A stretch of 21,287 nucleotides of DNA, taken from NCBI GenBank assembly GCA_021635425.1, contig JAJWOJ010000006.1:1-21287 (forward strand), given 5' to 3'. Position numbers and translations under genes: made by a program. Source of the DNA: Clostridiales bacterium (lineage in GTDB: Bacteria; Bacillota; Clostridia; Christensenellales; Borkfalkiaceae). Below, piece by piece: positions 1 through 6,976 of the stretch. The notes under the pieces are model-generated. The model worked only from the letters and a program-made list of their open reading frames with translations. It was not told where the DNA came from and ran no database searches. Numbering within the stretch: the first letter of the stretch is position 1; the number at the start of each line of letters is the position of its first letter.

Positions 1-20
1 TAAAACTCGCCGATTACCGA

Positions 21-48
21 TAAAAACCGTCGATAATCGACTTATAGG
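21..48 (-). repeat. Dispersed 28-base intergenic repeat, copy 1
   Basis: Read on the minus strand this starts CCTATAAGTCGATTATCG and ends in a T-run. It contains the odd-centred palindrome GTCGATTATCGAC. It matches 12333-12360 at 27 of 28 positions by eye, in the opposite orientation, and shares a 15-base core with 20492-20506. It lies downstream of the deoR-type gene. The function is unknown. Bases 1-96 otherwise show nothing I can name. Confidence 0.6.
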
Positions 49-96
49 GCAGCTTTTCAGCGTTAAAACGTACCAAGCCACGCCGAAAAAACCGAT

Positions 97-876
97 TTAA
101 TAATCCTCTTTGTCGGGATAAACGCAGTCCACCTTAGCGCGCTCGAACCGCTCGAGCCATTCTTCGGGCGGGCGGACGTCCGTTACGATAACGTCGATGT
201 CGGATAAAGTACCCACGACGTTGAACGCAATATGATTAAACTTGGAACTATCCACAGCAAGCACTCTCGTGTCGCAATTTTCGAGCATAGCGCGCTTTGT
301 TGAAGCGTGCATGTCGTGCGAATCGGTGAAGCCTTTATCTATATCGAAGCCCTTGCAGGAAATTATTGACGCGTTGACGTGAAAGCCTGAAATCATTCTG
401 TCCGCCTGATTGCCGACAAGCGCGAACGAGTCTTCGCCCAAAAGTCCGCCGCTGGAAAAAATCGTGAGGTTGTTCGCGTCTTTAAGCTCGATTAAAATTT
501 CCACCGAGTTGGTTATGATCGTGAGATTTTTTCTGTCTTTAATCCTGCGGGCGATAAAAAGCGCGGTGGAAGAGGAATCGAGCATAACGCTCATGTTATC
601 CGTAATTCTTCCCGCCACGAGTTCGGCGATTTTTTGTTTGCCAATCACGTTGGTGCGCTTTCTCACGGCAAGCGGCATGTCGGACTGAAGGTTTTCGTTT
701 AAAACAGCCCCGCCGTATGCCTTAACGACAAGCCCTTCGGCTTCGAGTTTTTCAAGGTCGCGCCTTATCGTCTCTTCCGAAACGTCGAACATGGCGGCGA
801 GTTCGCCCACGACTACCTTCTTTTCTTCCTGTAATATGGATAATATCCTGTTTTTTCTTTCAACTGCAAGCATCAT
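97..876 (-). CDS. DeoR-family transcriptional regulator
   Basis: A 259-residue protein of normal DeoR-family length. Residues 5-57 form the winged helix-turn-helix, with the family signature SEETIRRDLEKLEAEG and GGAVL at the end of the wing. Residues 75-235 match the sugar-phosphate-sensing DeoRC domain (for example LDSSSTALFIARRI near 99-112 and KGFDIDKGFTDSH near 175-187). Proteins of this family usually repress a neighbouring sugar operon until a phosphorylated sugar binds. Here the gene sits directly downstream of the microcompartment operon, so it is the likely regulator of it. Two ATG codons are adjacent; the GGGG upstream is spaced 3 bases from the first (876) and 6 from the second (873), so the second may be the real start. 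The inducer is unknown; an aldolase-pathway sugar phosphate is an inference. Confidence 0.9.
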   Translation of the reverse strand: MMLAVERKNRILSILQEEKKVVVGELAAMFDVSEETIRRDLEKLEAEGLVVKAYGGAVLNENLQSDMPLAVRKRTNVIGKQKIAELVAGRITDNMSVMLDSSSTALFIARRIKDRKNLTIITNSVEILIELKDANNLTIFSSGGLLGEDSFALVGNQADRMISGFHVNASIISCKGFDIDKGFTDSHDMHASTKRAMLENCDTRVLAVDSSKFNHIAFNVVGTLSDIDVIVTDVRPPEEWLERFERAKVDCVYPDKEDY

Positions 877-890
877 TTACCCCGTTTTGA

Positions 891-908
891 GCCGCAAGCG
901 ATTGCGGC
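891..908 (-). other. Strong hairpin in front of the deoR-type gene
   Basis: Perfect 7-base-pair inverted repeat GCCGCAA/TTGCGGC with a 4-base loop, 15 bases upstream of the gene start on the minus strand. It has no following T-run, so it is not an intrinsic terminator. It could be a dyad operator for autoregulation or an RNA hairpin in the leader. Confidence 0.5.
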
Positions 909-927
909 CGTCGTTACTGAAATTAAC

Positions 928-982
928 AAAAAAAGCCTTCGCAAACCGCAACGCATATAAAAACGCCGTAATTTACGAAGGC
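928..982 (-). terminator. Possible intrinsic terminator ending the microcompartment operon
   Basis: On the minus strand GCCTTCG (982-976) pairs with CGAAGGC (941-935), followed at once by seven T (934-928). The loop is long (34 bases), which weakens the call. Its place between the last shell gene (pduT) and the regulator gene fits a transcription end. Confidence 0.5.
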
Positions 983-1032
983 ATAATGTGCCTCCAAGCG
1001 CAAAAATCGGCTTATGTCGACTAAGATACGCT

Positions 1033-1587
1033 TTAAAGAATTCTTTCGATAAGTTTTCTGTCCGGGCGCGCGATAACCGTTGCGTCGAGAAGCATTCCGC
1101 TTTCCGAAACTATCGATTTCGCTCTGTCAACAGCCGCCGCAACCGCCGCGACGTCACCCGTAAACGTAACGTAAGATTTTCCGCACATGCCTTTCGCAAG
1201 CCTTATCTCTATAAGCTTGACATCCGAAGTTTTCACTGCGTTATCCGCGGCGACTATAATCTGAGCCGCGTCGAAAGTTTCGATTACGCCGAGCGCGTTA
1301 ACCATGCCGATATCGACGTTTGTCGTACCGATTATCGCCGGGAATATCGACTCGTCGGGATTACCTAAGACGAACGAATCGATATTCTTTTCGCCGTCCA
1401 TATCCTTAGCCGCGTCGACCGCCGCTTTAACCGCGGAAAGATCGCCCGCAATAATCGCTATATATTTCCCGGGGCATACGGTCTGCGCCTCGATAATGTC
1501 AACGTCCGAGGTTTTGACCATAAGGTCCGTAGCGGTGATGCCTGCGCACACCGTTTTATATTCTATCATTCCGATCGCTTTACTCAT
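1033..1587 (-). CDS. pduT: Trimeric BMC-T shell protein, PduT type
   Basis: A 184-residue protein made of two tandem BMC domains (about 1-90 and 95-184), the BMC-T layout that forms pseudohexameric trimers in the microcompartment facet. Cys38, in the context VCPGK, sits at the position that in characterised PduT supplies one ligand per subunit to a [4Fe-4S] cluster in the central pore. This makes an electron-transfer role across the shell likely. Its start overlaps the stop of the upstream PduS gene as TAATG, so the two are translationally coupled; AAGGA lies 8 bases before the ATG. It is the last gene of the operon. Alternative: a BMC-T without a cluster, but the conserved Cys38 and the PduS partner argue for PduT. 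Confidence 0.92.
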   Translation of the reverse strand: MSKAIGMIEYKTVCAGITATDLMVKTSDVDIIEAQTVCPGKYIAIIAGDLSAVKAAVDAAKDMDGEKNIDSFVLGNPDESIFPAIIGTTNVDIGMVNALGVIETFDAAQIIVAADNAVKTSDVKLIEIRLAKGMCGKSYVTFTGDVAAVAAAVDRAKSIVSESGMLLDATVIARPDRKLIERIL

Positions 1588-2918
1588 TAGTCTGTCCTTT
1601 TAATCGTTATACTCTTTCCCGTTACGTCCGTAACAAGCCCCGAAATCGAAGCGTGAATGTTGACGGAAAGCCCGTCCGCTGCCTGAGCTATCAGCTGCCC
1701 TTTGGTAACCTTATCGCCTGCTTTGACGACGGGTACGGCGGGTGCGCCGATATGCTGACTGCAAAGTTCGGTAACTTCGGTAAATCCTTCCGCAAGTTCG
1801 TTGCACAAAGGAGCTGCCGCCTGATACTTATTGACGCCGAGCCTTAAAATAAGCCTGTCGAGAGGAACGCGCCTGCCTTCTCTCATCGGATCGACGGGTC
1901 CTGCCTGAACGTCCTTCGGGGGCTTTATGCCGTTTGCACGGAGTCCGCCTTTAATCGTCTGAATAAGTTTTCTCGGCGACAAACCCTGCGGGCATGCGTA
2001 CATTTCGCAAATACCGCATGCGCAGCAATAAAACGTATTCAGAAACGCGGTAGTGTCGCTGAAATCGTTACATGCCGCCGCGCGCATGATTTTATGCGGC
2101 TCGATGGGGTGACCGATATTATGTCTCGGACACAAATCGGTACACGTTCTGCATTGACAGCAGCTTGCCGCCGCTCTCGCCATTTCGATTTTTACTTCCG
2201 ATCTCAATTTTTCGACAACGTAAGCGTCGGGCGGGAAAATAAACACCGAGTTGGTTGTTTTGGTAACGGGATCGGACGGAGAAGCTATTCTTCCCATCAT
2301 CGGTCCGCCCACCCAGTAGACGTAATCGTCGATCGTTTCGCCGCCGCAAAGCTTAACCGCTTCGGAGAGCTTCGCGCCGAGCGGAAGCCTTAAAGTTTTC
2401 GGCTCTTTAACGTCGCCAGCAATAGTTACGAGCTTGGACGTGAGCGGTTCGCCTTTTATCGCGTAATATGCGTTATACATCGTCTCGACGTTGAATACGG
2501 CGATACCGCATTCGATAGGAAGCCCGCCGGGGCGGACAACCTTTCCCGTCGTGTCGTAGATAAGCATTACTTCGTCTCCCGCGGGATATACCTTTTCAAG
2601 AGCCTTGATCTTTATGGCAGGGTATTGGGGGAGAAGCGCGGCAACCGCCTCAATCGCATCTTTATAGTGTTCCTTAATGCAGACGTAACCCTCTTCCGCT
2701 CCGACGGATTTTCTCGTTTCGTCGAATGCCGAAACTATCTCGGCAGCGTGGTATTTGAGGAGCTGTCTGTGCAATCTTAAAAGCGGCTCGCATTCCGCGC
2801 AGTTAAGCAGCACCGTACGAGCGTTGTTATTAAGTTTTGCATAGGTGGGGAAGCCCGCGCCGCCTGCGCCGACTATTCCCGCTTCCTTATATATTTTGCT
2901 TAAAGCGCTTAATTCCAT
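1587..2918 (-). CDS. pduS: PduS-like RnfC-type flavin/Fe-S electron transfer protein
   Basis: 443 residues, the usual PduS length. The glycine-rich nucleotide/FMN loop GIVGAGGAGFPTYAKL is at 14-29 and the RnfC-type NCAECEP at 39-45. Two ferredoxin-like motifs follow: C253-x2-C256-x2-C259-x3-C263-P and C298-x2-C301-x2-C304-x4-C309-P, giving ligands for two [4Fe-4S] clusters. The C-terminal part (about 388-443) is a biotinyl/lipoyl-like barrel. In Pdu organelles PduS is a flavoprotein linked to cobalamin reduction and pairs with PduT. No B12 enzyme is present in this window, so here it more likely oxidises internal NADH and passes electrons to the PduT cluster (inference). The gene is separated from the BMC-P gene by one base and overlaps pduT. 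Confidence 0.9.
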   Translation of the reverse strand: MELSALSKIYKEAGIVGAGGAGFPTYAKLNNNARTVLLNCAECEPLLRLHRQLLKYHAAEIVSAFDETRKSVGAEEGYVCIKEHYKDAIEAVAALLPQYPAIKIKALEKVYPAGDEVMLIYDTTGKVVRPGGLPIECGIAVFNVETMYNAYYAIKGEPLTSKLVTIAGDVKEPKTLRLPLGAKLSEAVKLCGGETIDDYVYWVGGPMMGRIASPSDPVTKTTNSVFIFPPDAYVVEKLRSEVKIEMARAAASCCQCRTCTDLCPRHNIGHPIEPHKIMRAAACNDFSDTTAFLNTFYCCACGICEMYACPQGLSPRKLIQTIKGGLRANGIKPPKDVQAGPVDPMREGRRVPLDRLILRLGVNKYQAAAPLCNELAEGFTEVTELCSQHIGAPAVPVVKAGDKVTKGQLIAQAADGLSVNIHASISGLVTDVTGKSITIKRTD

Positions 2919-2919
2919 A

Positions 2920-3183
2920 TTATTCTAAATTTTGTCCTTCGTCGATAATTCCAACGATAGCGGCGTCTACGGGAGATTTCTCCATATCGCAGCCTATTCT
3001 TGCCGCGCTTCCTTGCGCAACGAGAACAAGTTCGCCGATACCCGCGCCCACTTTGTCTACCGCAACTATGCGGTTTTCGACTTTAAGGCTCGGAATAGGT
3101 TCCACTATCATAAATTTACTGCCGATAAGATTATCGCATTTTCTGGTGGATACCACCGTACCCACGACTTTTCCTATGATCAT
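2920..3183 (-). CDS. pduN: BMC-P pentameric vertex protein (EutN/CcmL/PduN family)
   Basis: An 87-residue protein with the family's start MIIGKVVGTVVST and end VDAAIVGIIDEG. These proteins form pentamers that cap the vertices of the icosahedral shell. It is the only BMC-P gene in the window. An AAAGGAC ribosome binding site is 6 bases before the ATG. It lies between pduL (12 bases upstream) and pduS (1 base downstream), in one transcription unit. Confidence 0.93.
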   Translation of the reverse strand: MIIGKVVGTVVSTRKCDNLIGSKFMIVEPIPSLKVENRIVAVDKVGAGIGELVLVAQGSAARIGCDMEKSPVDAAIVGIIDEGQNLE

Positions 3184-3195
3184 CGGTTTGTCCTT

Positions 3196-3840
3196 TTAAC
3201 CTTTAACGATTTCCGCTTTCATGCCCGTACGGATTTCCGCGGCGTTCGCTTCGTCCGTATCGATGTGCATTTCGAGCGTGAAAGAGGGATCTACCCTTAT
3301 GAGTACGTTATTGAAAGTGGTCGCTCTTTCGTTTTCGACTTTAACCGAAACGATATCGCCGTTTTTTACGCCCGCAGCATCGGCGTCCGCAGGGGACATA
3401 TGTATGTGGCGTTTTGCGACGATGCACCCTTCTTTCAGATAAAGAACTCCGCAAGGTCCCACAACCGCGATCGGCGCCGACCCCGCAATATTTCCCGACT
3501 CCCTCACGGGAGCTTTGATTCCGAGTTTAACCGCGTCCGTTGCGGAAATTTCCACCTGAGACGCTTTTCTTACGGGTCCTAAAATTCTCACGTTTTCGAT
3601 AGCGCGGAGTTTAAGCCCGACTATGGTGACAAGCTCATTGGAAGCGAACTGTCCGCCCATAAGATCCTTCTTTTTGGTAAGTTGATATCCCTTTCCGAAA
3701 AGAGTTTCGACGTCCGCCTGCGTTAAGTGAATATGCCTTGCGGAAACCCCGACGGGAACCATAAAGCCCGTAGAGCCGTCGTCCTTTTTAAGGCTTTCAA
3801 GAACAAGCCTCGTGATTTTTTCGATATCGCAATTTTCCAT
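3196..3840 (-). CDS. pduL: PduL-type phosphate acyltransferase
   Basis: 214 residues with the two PduL half-domains. The metal-binding signatures SARHIHL (His36, His38) and AKRHIHM (His145, His147), Glu97 in QVEISATD and His192 in MHIDTDEANA match the two-zinc site of this family. It converts acyl-CoA and phosphate to acyl-phosphate and recycles CoA inside the compartment. The first 20 residues (ending RLVLESLKKD) form an amphipathic helix of the encapsulation-peptide type, followed by a short linker. The ribosome binding site AAAGGA precedes the ATG by 8 bases. It starts the distal sub-cluster pduL-pduN-pduS-pduT after a 305-base gap. The acyl group (lactoyl, propionyl or acetyl) cannot be read from sequence. 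Confidence 0.93.
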   Translation of the reverse strand: MENCDIEKITRLVLESLKKDDGSTGFMVPVGVSARHIHLTQADVETLFGKGYQLTKKKDLMGGQFASNELVTIVGLKLRAIENVRILGPVRKASQVEISATDAVKLGIKAPVRESGNIAGSAPIAVVGPCGVLYLKEGCIVAKRHIHMSPADADAAGVKNGDIVSVKVENERATTFNNVLIRVDPSFTLEMHIDTDEANAAEIRTGMKAEIVKG

Positions 3841-4145
3841 ACGTATTTCCTTTTTGCGATTTATTTTTGCGTATGCTTAAAATATACGAGCCGTAATTCA
3901 TGCCCGAAAGAGGTTGCGGCATACCCGCGTTTCGGATAAAGAATCCGTTTAAGGCGAAATTCCCGTATTTCGTGGGAAACGCCCGCGTTCCGGATAAATT
4001 ACCCGCCGTTTTCAACCGCAAGCGGCTGTCAACAAGCGATTACGTTTAACTTTTCGCCCGCCGCACCGCGCTTTTAAAGCCGCTCCCGAAAAACAGGACG
4101 CAAACCTCAAAAACGCGCGATACGGCAAGAACAAAAGTTTGAAAA
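3841..4145 (-). other. 305-base gap inside the operon, with short repeats
   Basis: No convincing gene. It holds a 17-base direct repeat with one mismatch (3924-3940 and 3982-3998, CCCGCGTT-y-CGGATAAA) and a related segment at 3962-3978. A TTGACA on the minus strand near 4030 has no good -10 partner. A TATATT lies about 40 bases before pduL without a clear -35. An internal promoter for pduL is therefore possible but unproven. I saw no U-tract terminator. Confidence 0.4.
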
Positions 4146-4424
4146 TTACTTCAGAACGGGAAGAATTTTCTCGACGTCCTGATGAGGTCTCGGGATTACG
4201 TGAGTTGCAACGAGTTCGCCGAGTTTGGACGCGTTTGCAGCTCCCGCTTCAACGGCGGATTTAACCGCGCCTACGTCGCCTCTTACCATAACGGTTACGA
4301 GTCCGCTACCGATCTTCTCGGTTCCGATCAAAACTACGTTTGCAGCCTTAACCATAGAATCCGCAGCTTCGATTGCCGCAGTAAGACCTCTGGTTTCAAC
4401 CATTCCCAATGCTTCGAGTGCCAT
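4146..4424 (-). CDS. BMC-H hexameric shell protein (PduA/EutM type), copy 1
   Basis: A 92-residue single BMC domain that starts MALEALGMVETRGL and ends HVIPRPHQDVEKILPVLK. The pore loop KIGSG at 37-41 matches PduA/PduJ-type metabolite pores. It is a major facet component forming flat hexamers. It differs from the BMC-H at 5017-5295 at six positions only (2, 3, 29, 31, 56, 67). A good AAAGGAG ribosome binding site precedes it, and a bulged stem-loop lies just upstream of that site (4441-4475). Confidence 0.95.
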   Translation of the reverse strand: MALEALGMVETRGLTAAIEAADSMVKAANVVLIGTEKIGSGLVTVMVRGDVGAVKSAVEAGAANASKLGELVATHVIPRPHQDVEKILPVLK

Positions 4425-4556
4425 AATGTTTTCTCCTTTGGTGTAACTTTCGCCGAATCATATAGGGCGATACACTTAAATTTTTTTTAGATTTTTGAGG
4501 ATTCCCTCTGTTTCGGGCTTAAAACCGCCCGTATGTTTAAACCGTATGTATTACGC

Positions 4557-4895
4557 TTAAACTTCTTTAATAAAGCTTTCGCCGTCGTCTTCTATCATCC
4601 AACCTTTGGATTTCGCCAGCCTGTCCGCGCTCTTTTTGACCATTTTCTCGATCTCTTCGTGCGGATTTGCTATAACGGCTTTGCCCACGGGCTTTTTTAT
4701 TCCGTTCTCTGCCGCCGCTTCGATCGCCTCTTTAACCGCAGAAACGTTGCCGCGCACTATGATAGTAACGAGCCTGCCGCCGAGCTTTTTTTCCCAGGTG
4801 ACAAATTCAACGTCCGAGGTTTTACACATTATATCGAGAGCGTTCACCGCCGCGACTACGCCGGATATCTCAAAAAAACCAAGAGCTTTTCCCAT
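4557..4895 (-). CDS. BMC-H shell protein with C-terminal extension
   Basis: A 112-residue protein starting at MGKALGFFEISG; an in-frame ATG seven codons earlier exists, but AAAAGG is correctly spaced only for this start. Residues 1-87 are a BMC-H domain with pore loop KKLGG (37-40), which is less small-residue-rich than the KIGSG of its neighbours. Residues 88-112 extend past the fold and are charged, ending in an acidic segment with DDGESFIKEV. Such tails in BMC-H proteins may bind cargo or other shell units (inference). It lies between the two near-identical BMC-H genes. Confidence 0.9.
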   Translation of the reverse strand: MGKALGFFEISGVVAAVNALDIMCKTSDVEFVTWEKKLGGRLVTIIVRGNVSAVKEAIEAAAENGIKKPVGKAVIANPHEEIEKMVKKSADRLAKSKGWMIEDDGESFIKEV

Positions 4896-5016
4896 AGTAA
4901 ATTTACCTTTTAGCATTGCCTGCGGCGATTTTTTACGTTTTAAGACGATTTTTGCAAGTTTTATCCTTAACTTATCGCCGCGGCGTGATTATTCGAGTTT
5001 ACGGGTTCCCCGTCGA

Positions 5017-5295
5017 TTATTTTAAAACGGGAAGAATCTTTTCAACGTCCTGATGAGGTCTCGGGATTACGTGAGTTGCAACGAGTTCGCCGAGTCTGGA
5101 CGCGTTTGCCGCTCCCGCTTCAACTGCAGCCTTAACCGCGCCGACGTCGCCTCTTACCATGACGGTTACGAGTCCGCTACCGATTTTCTCGGTTCCGATT
5201 AAAGTAACCTGAGCTGCTTTTACCATAGAATCTGCCGCTTCGATTGCCGCGGTGAGACCTCTCGTTTCAACCATTCCTAATGCTTCCATAGACAT
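5017..5295 (-). CDS. BMC-H hexameric shell protein (PduA/EutM type), copy 2
   Basis: 92 residues, 86 of them identical to the BMC-H at 4146-4424, with the same KIGSG pore at 37-41. The DNA shares a stretch of about 50 identical bases near the 3' end, so the pair arose by recent duplication or is kept alike by gene conversion. A GGAGG ribosome binding site lies before the ATG. A G+C-rich stem-loop (5362-5391) occupies the gap to the preceding shell gene. Confidence 0.95.
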   Translation of the reverse strand: MSMEALGMVETRGLTAAIEAADSMVKAAQVTLIGTEKIGSGLVTVMVRGDVGAVKAAVEAGAANASRLGELVATHVIPRPHQDVEKILPVLK

Positions 5296-5408
5296 AATAT
5301 ATATCCTCCGATATTATTTTAGATTTTTTATTTTTTGAGCTTCAAGCCCGTTTTTATGTTTAACCGCACGTTTTAACCGTGCGCGGTTAATTTTAAACCT
5401 TATTCGGT

Positions 5409-5723
5409 TTATCTTTTATCCATTCCGCTGAGTTTAAGCATTTTTTCCGTATCCTCGGCGGGGTTAGGGATAATGTGTTCGGCAACGACGCCCGTCATGG
5501 CTTCCGCGGTTGCCCGCGCGGCTTTAAGCCCTGCCTCGACCGCCGCAACGTCGCCTCTTATTTTTATAGTTACGAGAAGCGGTACGGGAAGTTTATCCGC
5601 GTTCGCCGGCTTGTTTTTATCGAAATTTTCCAGCGTGACGTCTGCGGCTTTGCACGCCGCGTCCGCCGCAACGAACGCCGTCGTAAGCCCGTAAACTTCC
5701 AGAATACCTACTGCTTTTGACAT
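5409..5723 (-). CDS. BMC-H shell protein with enlarged pore loop
   Basis: 104 residues: a BMC domain (start SKAVGILEVYGLTTAFVAAD, LVTIKIRGDVAAVEAGLKAA in the middle, EHIIPNPAEDTEKML at the end) with a roughly 10-residue insertion at the pore loop (about 35-48, DKNKPANADKLPVP). In ordinary BMC-H proteins this loop is about five residues (KIGSG). The insertion would project at the six-fold axis and alter pore size or chemistry. The gene follows the alcohol dehydrogenase gene by 19 bases and is the first of the shell gene cluster. Confidence 0.9.
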   Translation of the reverse strand: MSKAVGILEVYGLTTAFVAADAACKAADVTLENFDKNKPANADKLPVPLLVTIKIRGDVAAVEAGLKAARATAEAMTGVVAEHIIPNPAEDTEKMLKLSGMDKR

Positions 5724-5742
5724 TTATGTTTCCTCTTTGACC

Positions 5743-6957
5743 TTACTTGTTGATTACGGCTATCTTAAGACCTTTCATCGAAAGGTTGGTTTTAAGAGCT
5801 TCGTTGATTTCTTCAAGCGGGAAGCGGTGAGTGATAAGTTCCTTTATGGGAAGACCTATCGCCTGCGCTCTCTTCAAAAAGTCGAACGTCGTCGCGTAAT
5901 CTCTGAGCGTATATACCCAGCTTCCGACCAACGTGATTTCCTTTGCGCAGAGGTCGAAGTGGGGGTTGATGGTAGCGTCGCCGCCGTTGATGAAGAAGCC
6001 GAGTTCGCAAAGTCCGCCTCCGTTTCTTATCATCTTATAGATGTTTGCGTGAGCTACGGGGTTACCGGTACACTGGAACGCGAAGTCCGCATAATGTCCG
6101 CCGAACGTGTCGTAAACGGCTTTGCCGAGAGCTTCCGCACCCTTGTAGTTTCTGAAATCAACCGACTTGTCCGCACCCATACGTTTAGCAAACGCGAGTC
6201 TCTGTTCGTTTCCGTCAACCGCAACGATGTTTTCGATACCCATGGTTCTTAAAACCGCGATGCAGATAAGACCGATAGGACCGCAGCCCTGAACGACCAC
6301 TCTCGAATTGAAACGAAGAATACCCGTCGTTTTAGCTCTTTCGACCGCGTGAACGAGAACGGCGCAAGGCTCGATCAGAACTCTCGAATCGAGGTCGAGA
6401 TCGGAAACGTTGAACACCGTAGAACCTTTCTTTATAACAATGTAATCTGCGAACCAACCGGTGAAATAATCGTCTCCGATAGGTTTGATAAGCCCGTAAA
6501 CGTCGGCTTTGCCTATATTTTGTTTATTGAGGTCGTACATGGTGATTTCGGGGTCGTCCGCGAAAATCATGCAGGTTACGACTTTGTCGCCGATAGCGAG
6601 GGGCTTACCTGCGCTGTCCTTTGCGACGTTTTTACCCATTTTAACGATTTCGCCCGTTCCCTCGTGACCTAAAACGACGGGGATAAGACCGAACGGATCG
6701 TTCTTGAATTCGTGAGCGTCGGTACCGCAAACGCCGCATCCTTCCACTTTAACGAGGATATCGTCGTCTCCGATTTCGGGAATTTTATATTCCTTAAGCT
6801 CGAATCTTTCTTTTTCGACGAGCATCGCGACTCTTGCCGTTTCGGGAATTGCGCCCGCAGCCGCCTTGGGAGCGGCGGGAGCGGCAGAAGCTTTGTTAGC
6901 CGTACTCATTCCCGCAAGGACCTGTCTTACGATCGCTTCGATATTGCTGTTATCCAT
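5743..6957 (-). CDS. Zinc-type (MDR) alcohol dehydrogenase with encapsulation peptide
   Basis: 404 residues. The first 18 residues (NIEAIVRQVLAGM) form an amphipathic helix of the microcompartment-targeting type, followed by an Ala/Pro/Lys linker to about 38. The catalytic domain is of the sorbitol/threonine dehydrogenase type: zinc ligands Cys77 in CGVCGTD, His98-Glu99 in LGHEG and Glu196 in LIEPC. The NAD-binding loop is GCGPIG (224-229), with Asp248 after the next strand favouring NAD over NADP. The four closely spaced cysteines of a structural zinc lobe are not seen. It would reduce the compartment's aldehyde (to 1,2-propanediol or ethanol) and recycle NADH; the direction and substrate are inferred. 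Classical Pdu systems use an iron-type enzyme (PduQ) here instead. Confidence 0.9.
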   Translation of the reverse strand: MDNSNIEAIVRQVLAGMSTANKASAAPAAPKAAAGAIPETARVAMLVEKERFELKEYKIPEIGDDDILVKVEGCGVCGTDAHEFKNDPFGLIPVVLGHEGTGEIVKMGKNVAKDSAGKPLAIGDKVVTCMIFADDPEITMYDLNKQNIGKADVYGLIKPIGDDYFTGWFADYIVIKKGSTVFNVSDLDLDSRVLIEPCAVLVHAVERAKTTGILRFNSRVVVQGCGPIGLICIAVLRTMGIENIVAVDGNEQRLAFAKRMGADKSVDFRNYKGAEALGKAVYDTFGGHYADFAFQCTGNPVAHANIYKMIRNGGGLCELGFFINGGDATINPHFDLCAKEITLVGSWVYTLRDYATTFDFLKRAQAIGLPIKELITHRFPLEEINEALKTNLSMKGLKIAVINK

Positions 6958-6976
6958 ATTATATAGTCTCCTTAAC

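Noticed and set aside
1001..1026. Fourth copy of the dispersed repeat (CGGCTTATGTCGACTA)
   Set aside because: Only scattered similarity to the CCTATAAGTCGATTA core; not better than chance by eye.
2932..3582. Long open frame on the plus strand opposite the BMC-P and pduL genes (also others, e.g. 15506-16189 opposite addA/addB)
   Set aside because: Composition is that of an antisense frame of a real gene, there is no ribosome binding site, and the opposite strand encodes clear known families.
3797..4021. Possible 74-codon gene in the gap before pduL (minus strand)
   Set aside because: It overlaps the pduL start, has no ribosome binding site or recognisable family, and part of it is the direct repeat; treated as non-coding.
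4922..4981. Intrinsic terminator between BMC-H genes
   Set aside because: The inverted repeat has a 44-base loop and no T-run on the transcribed strand.
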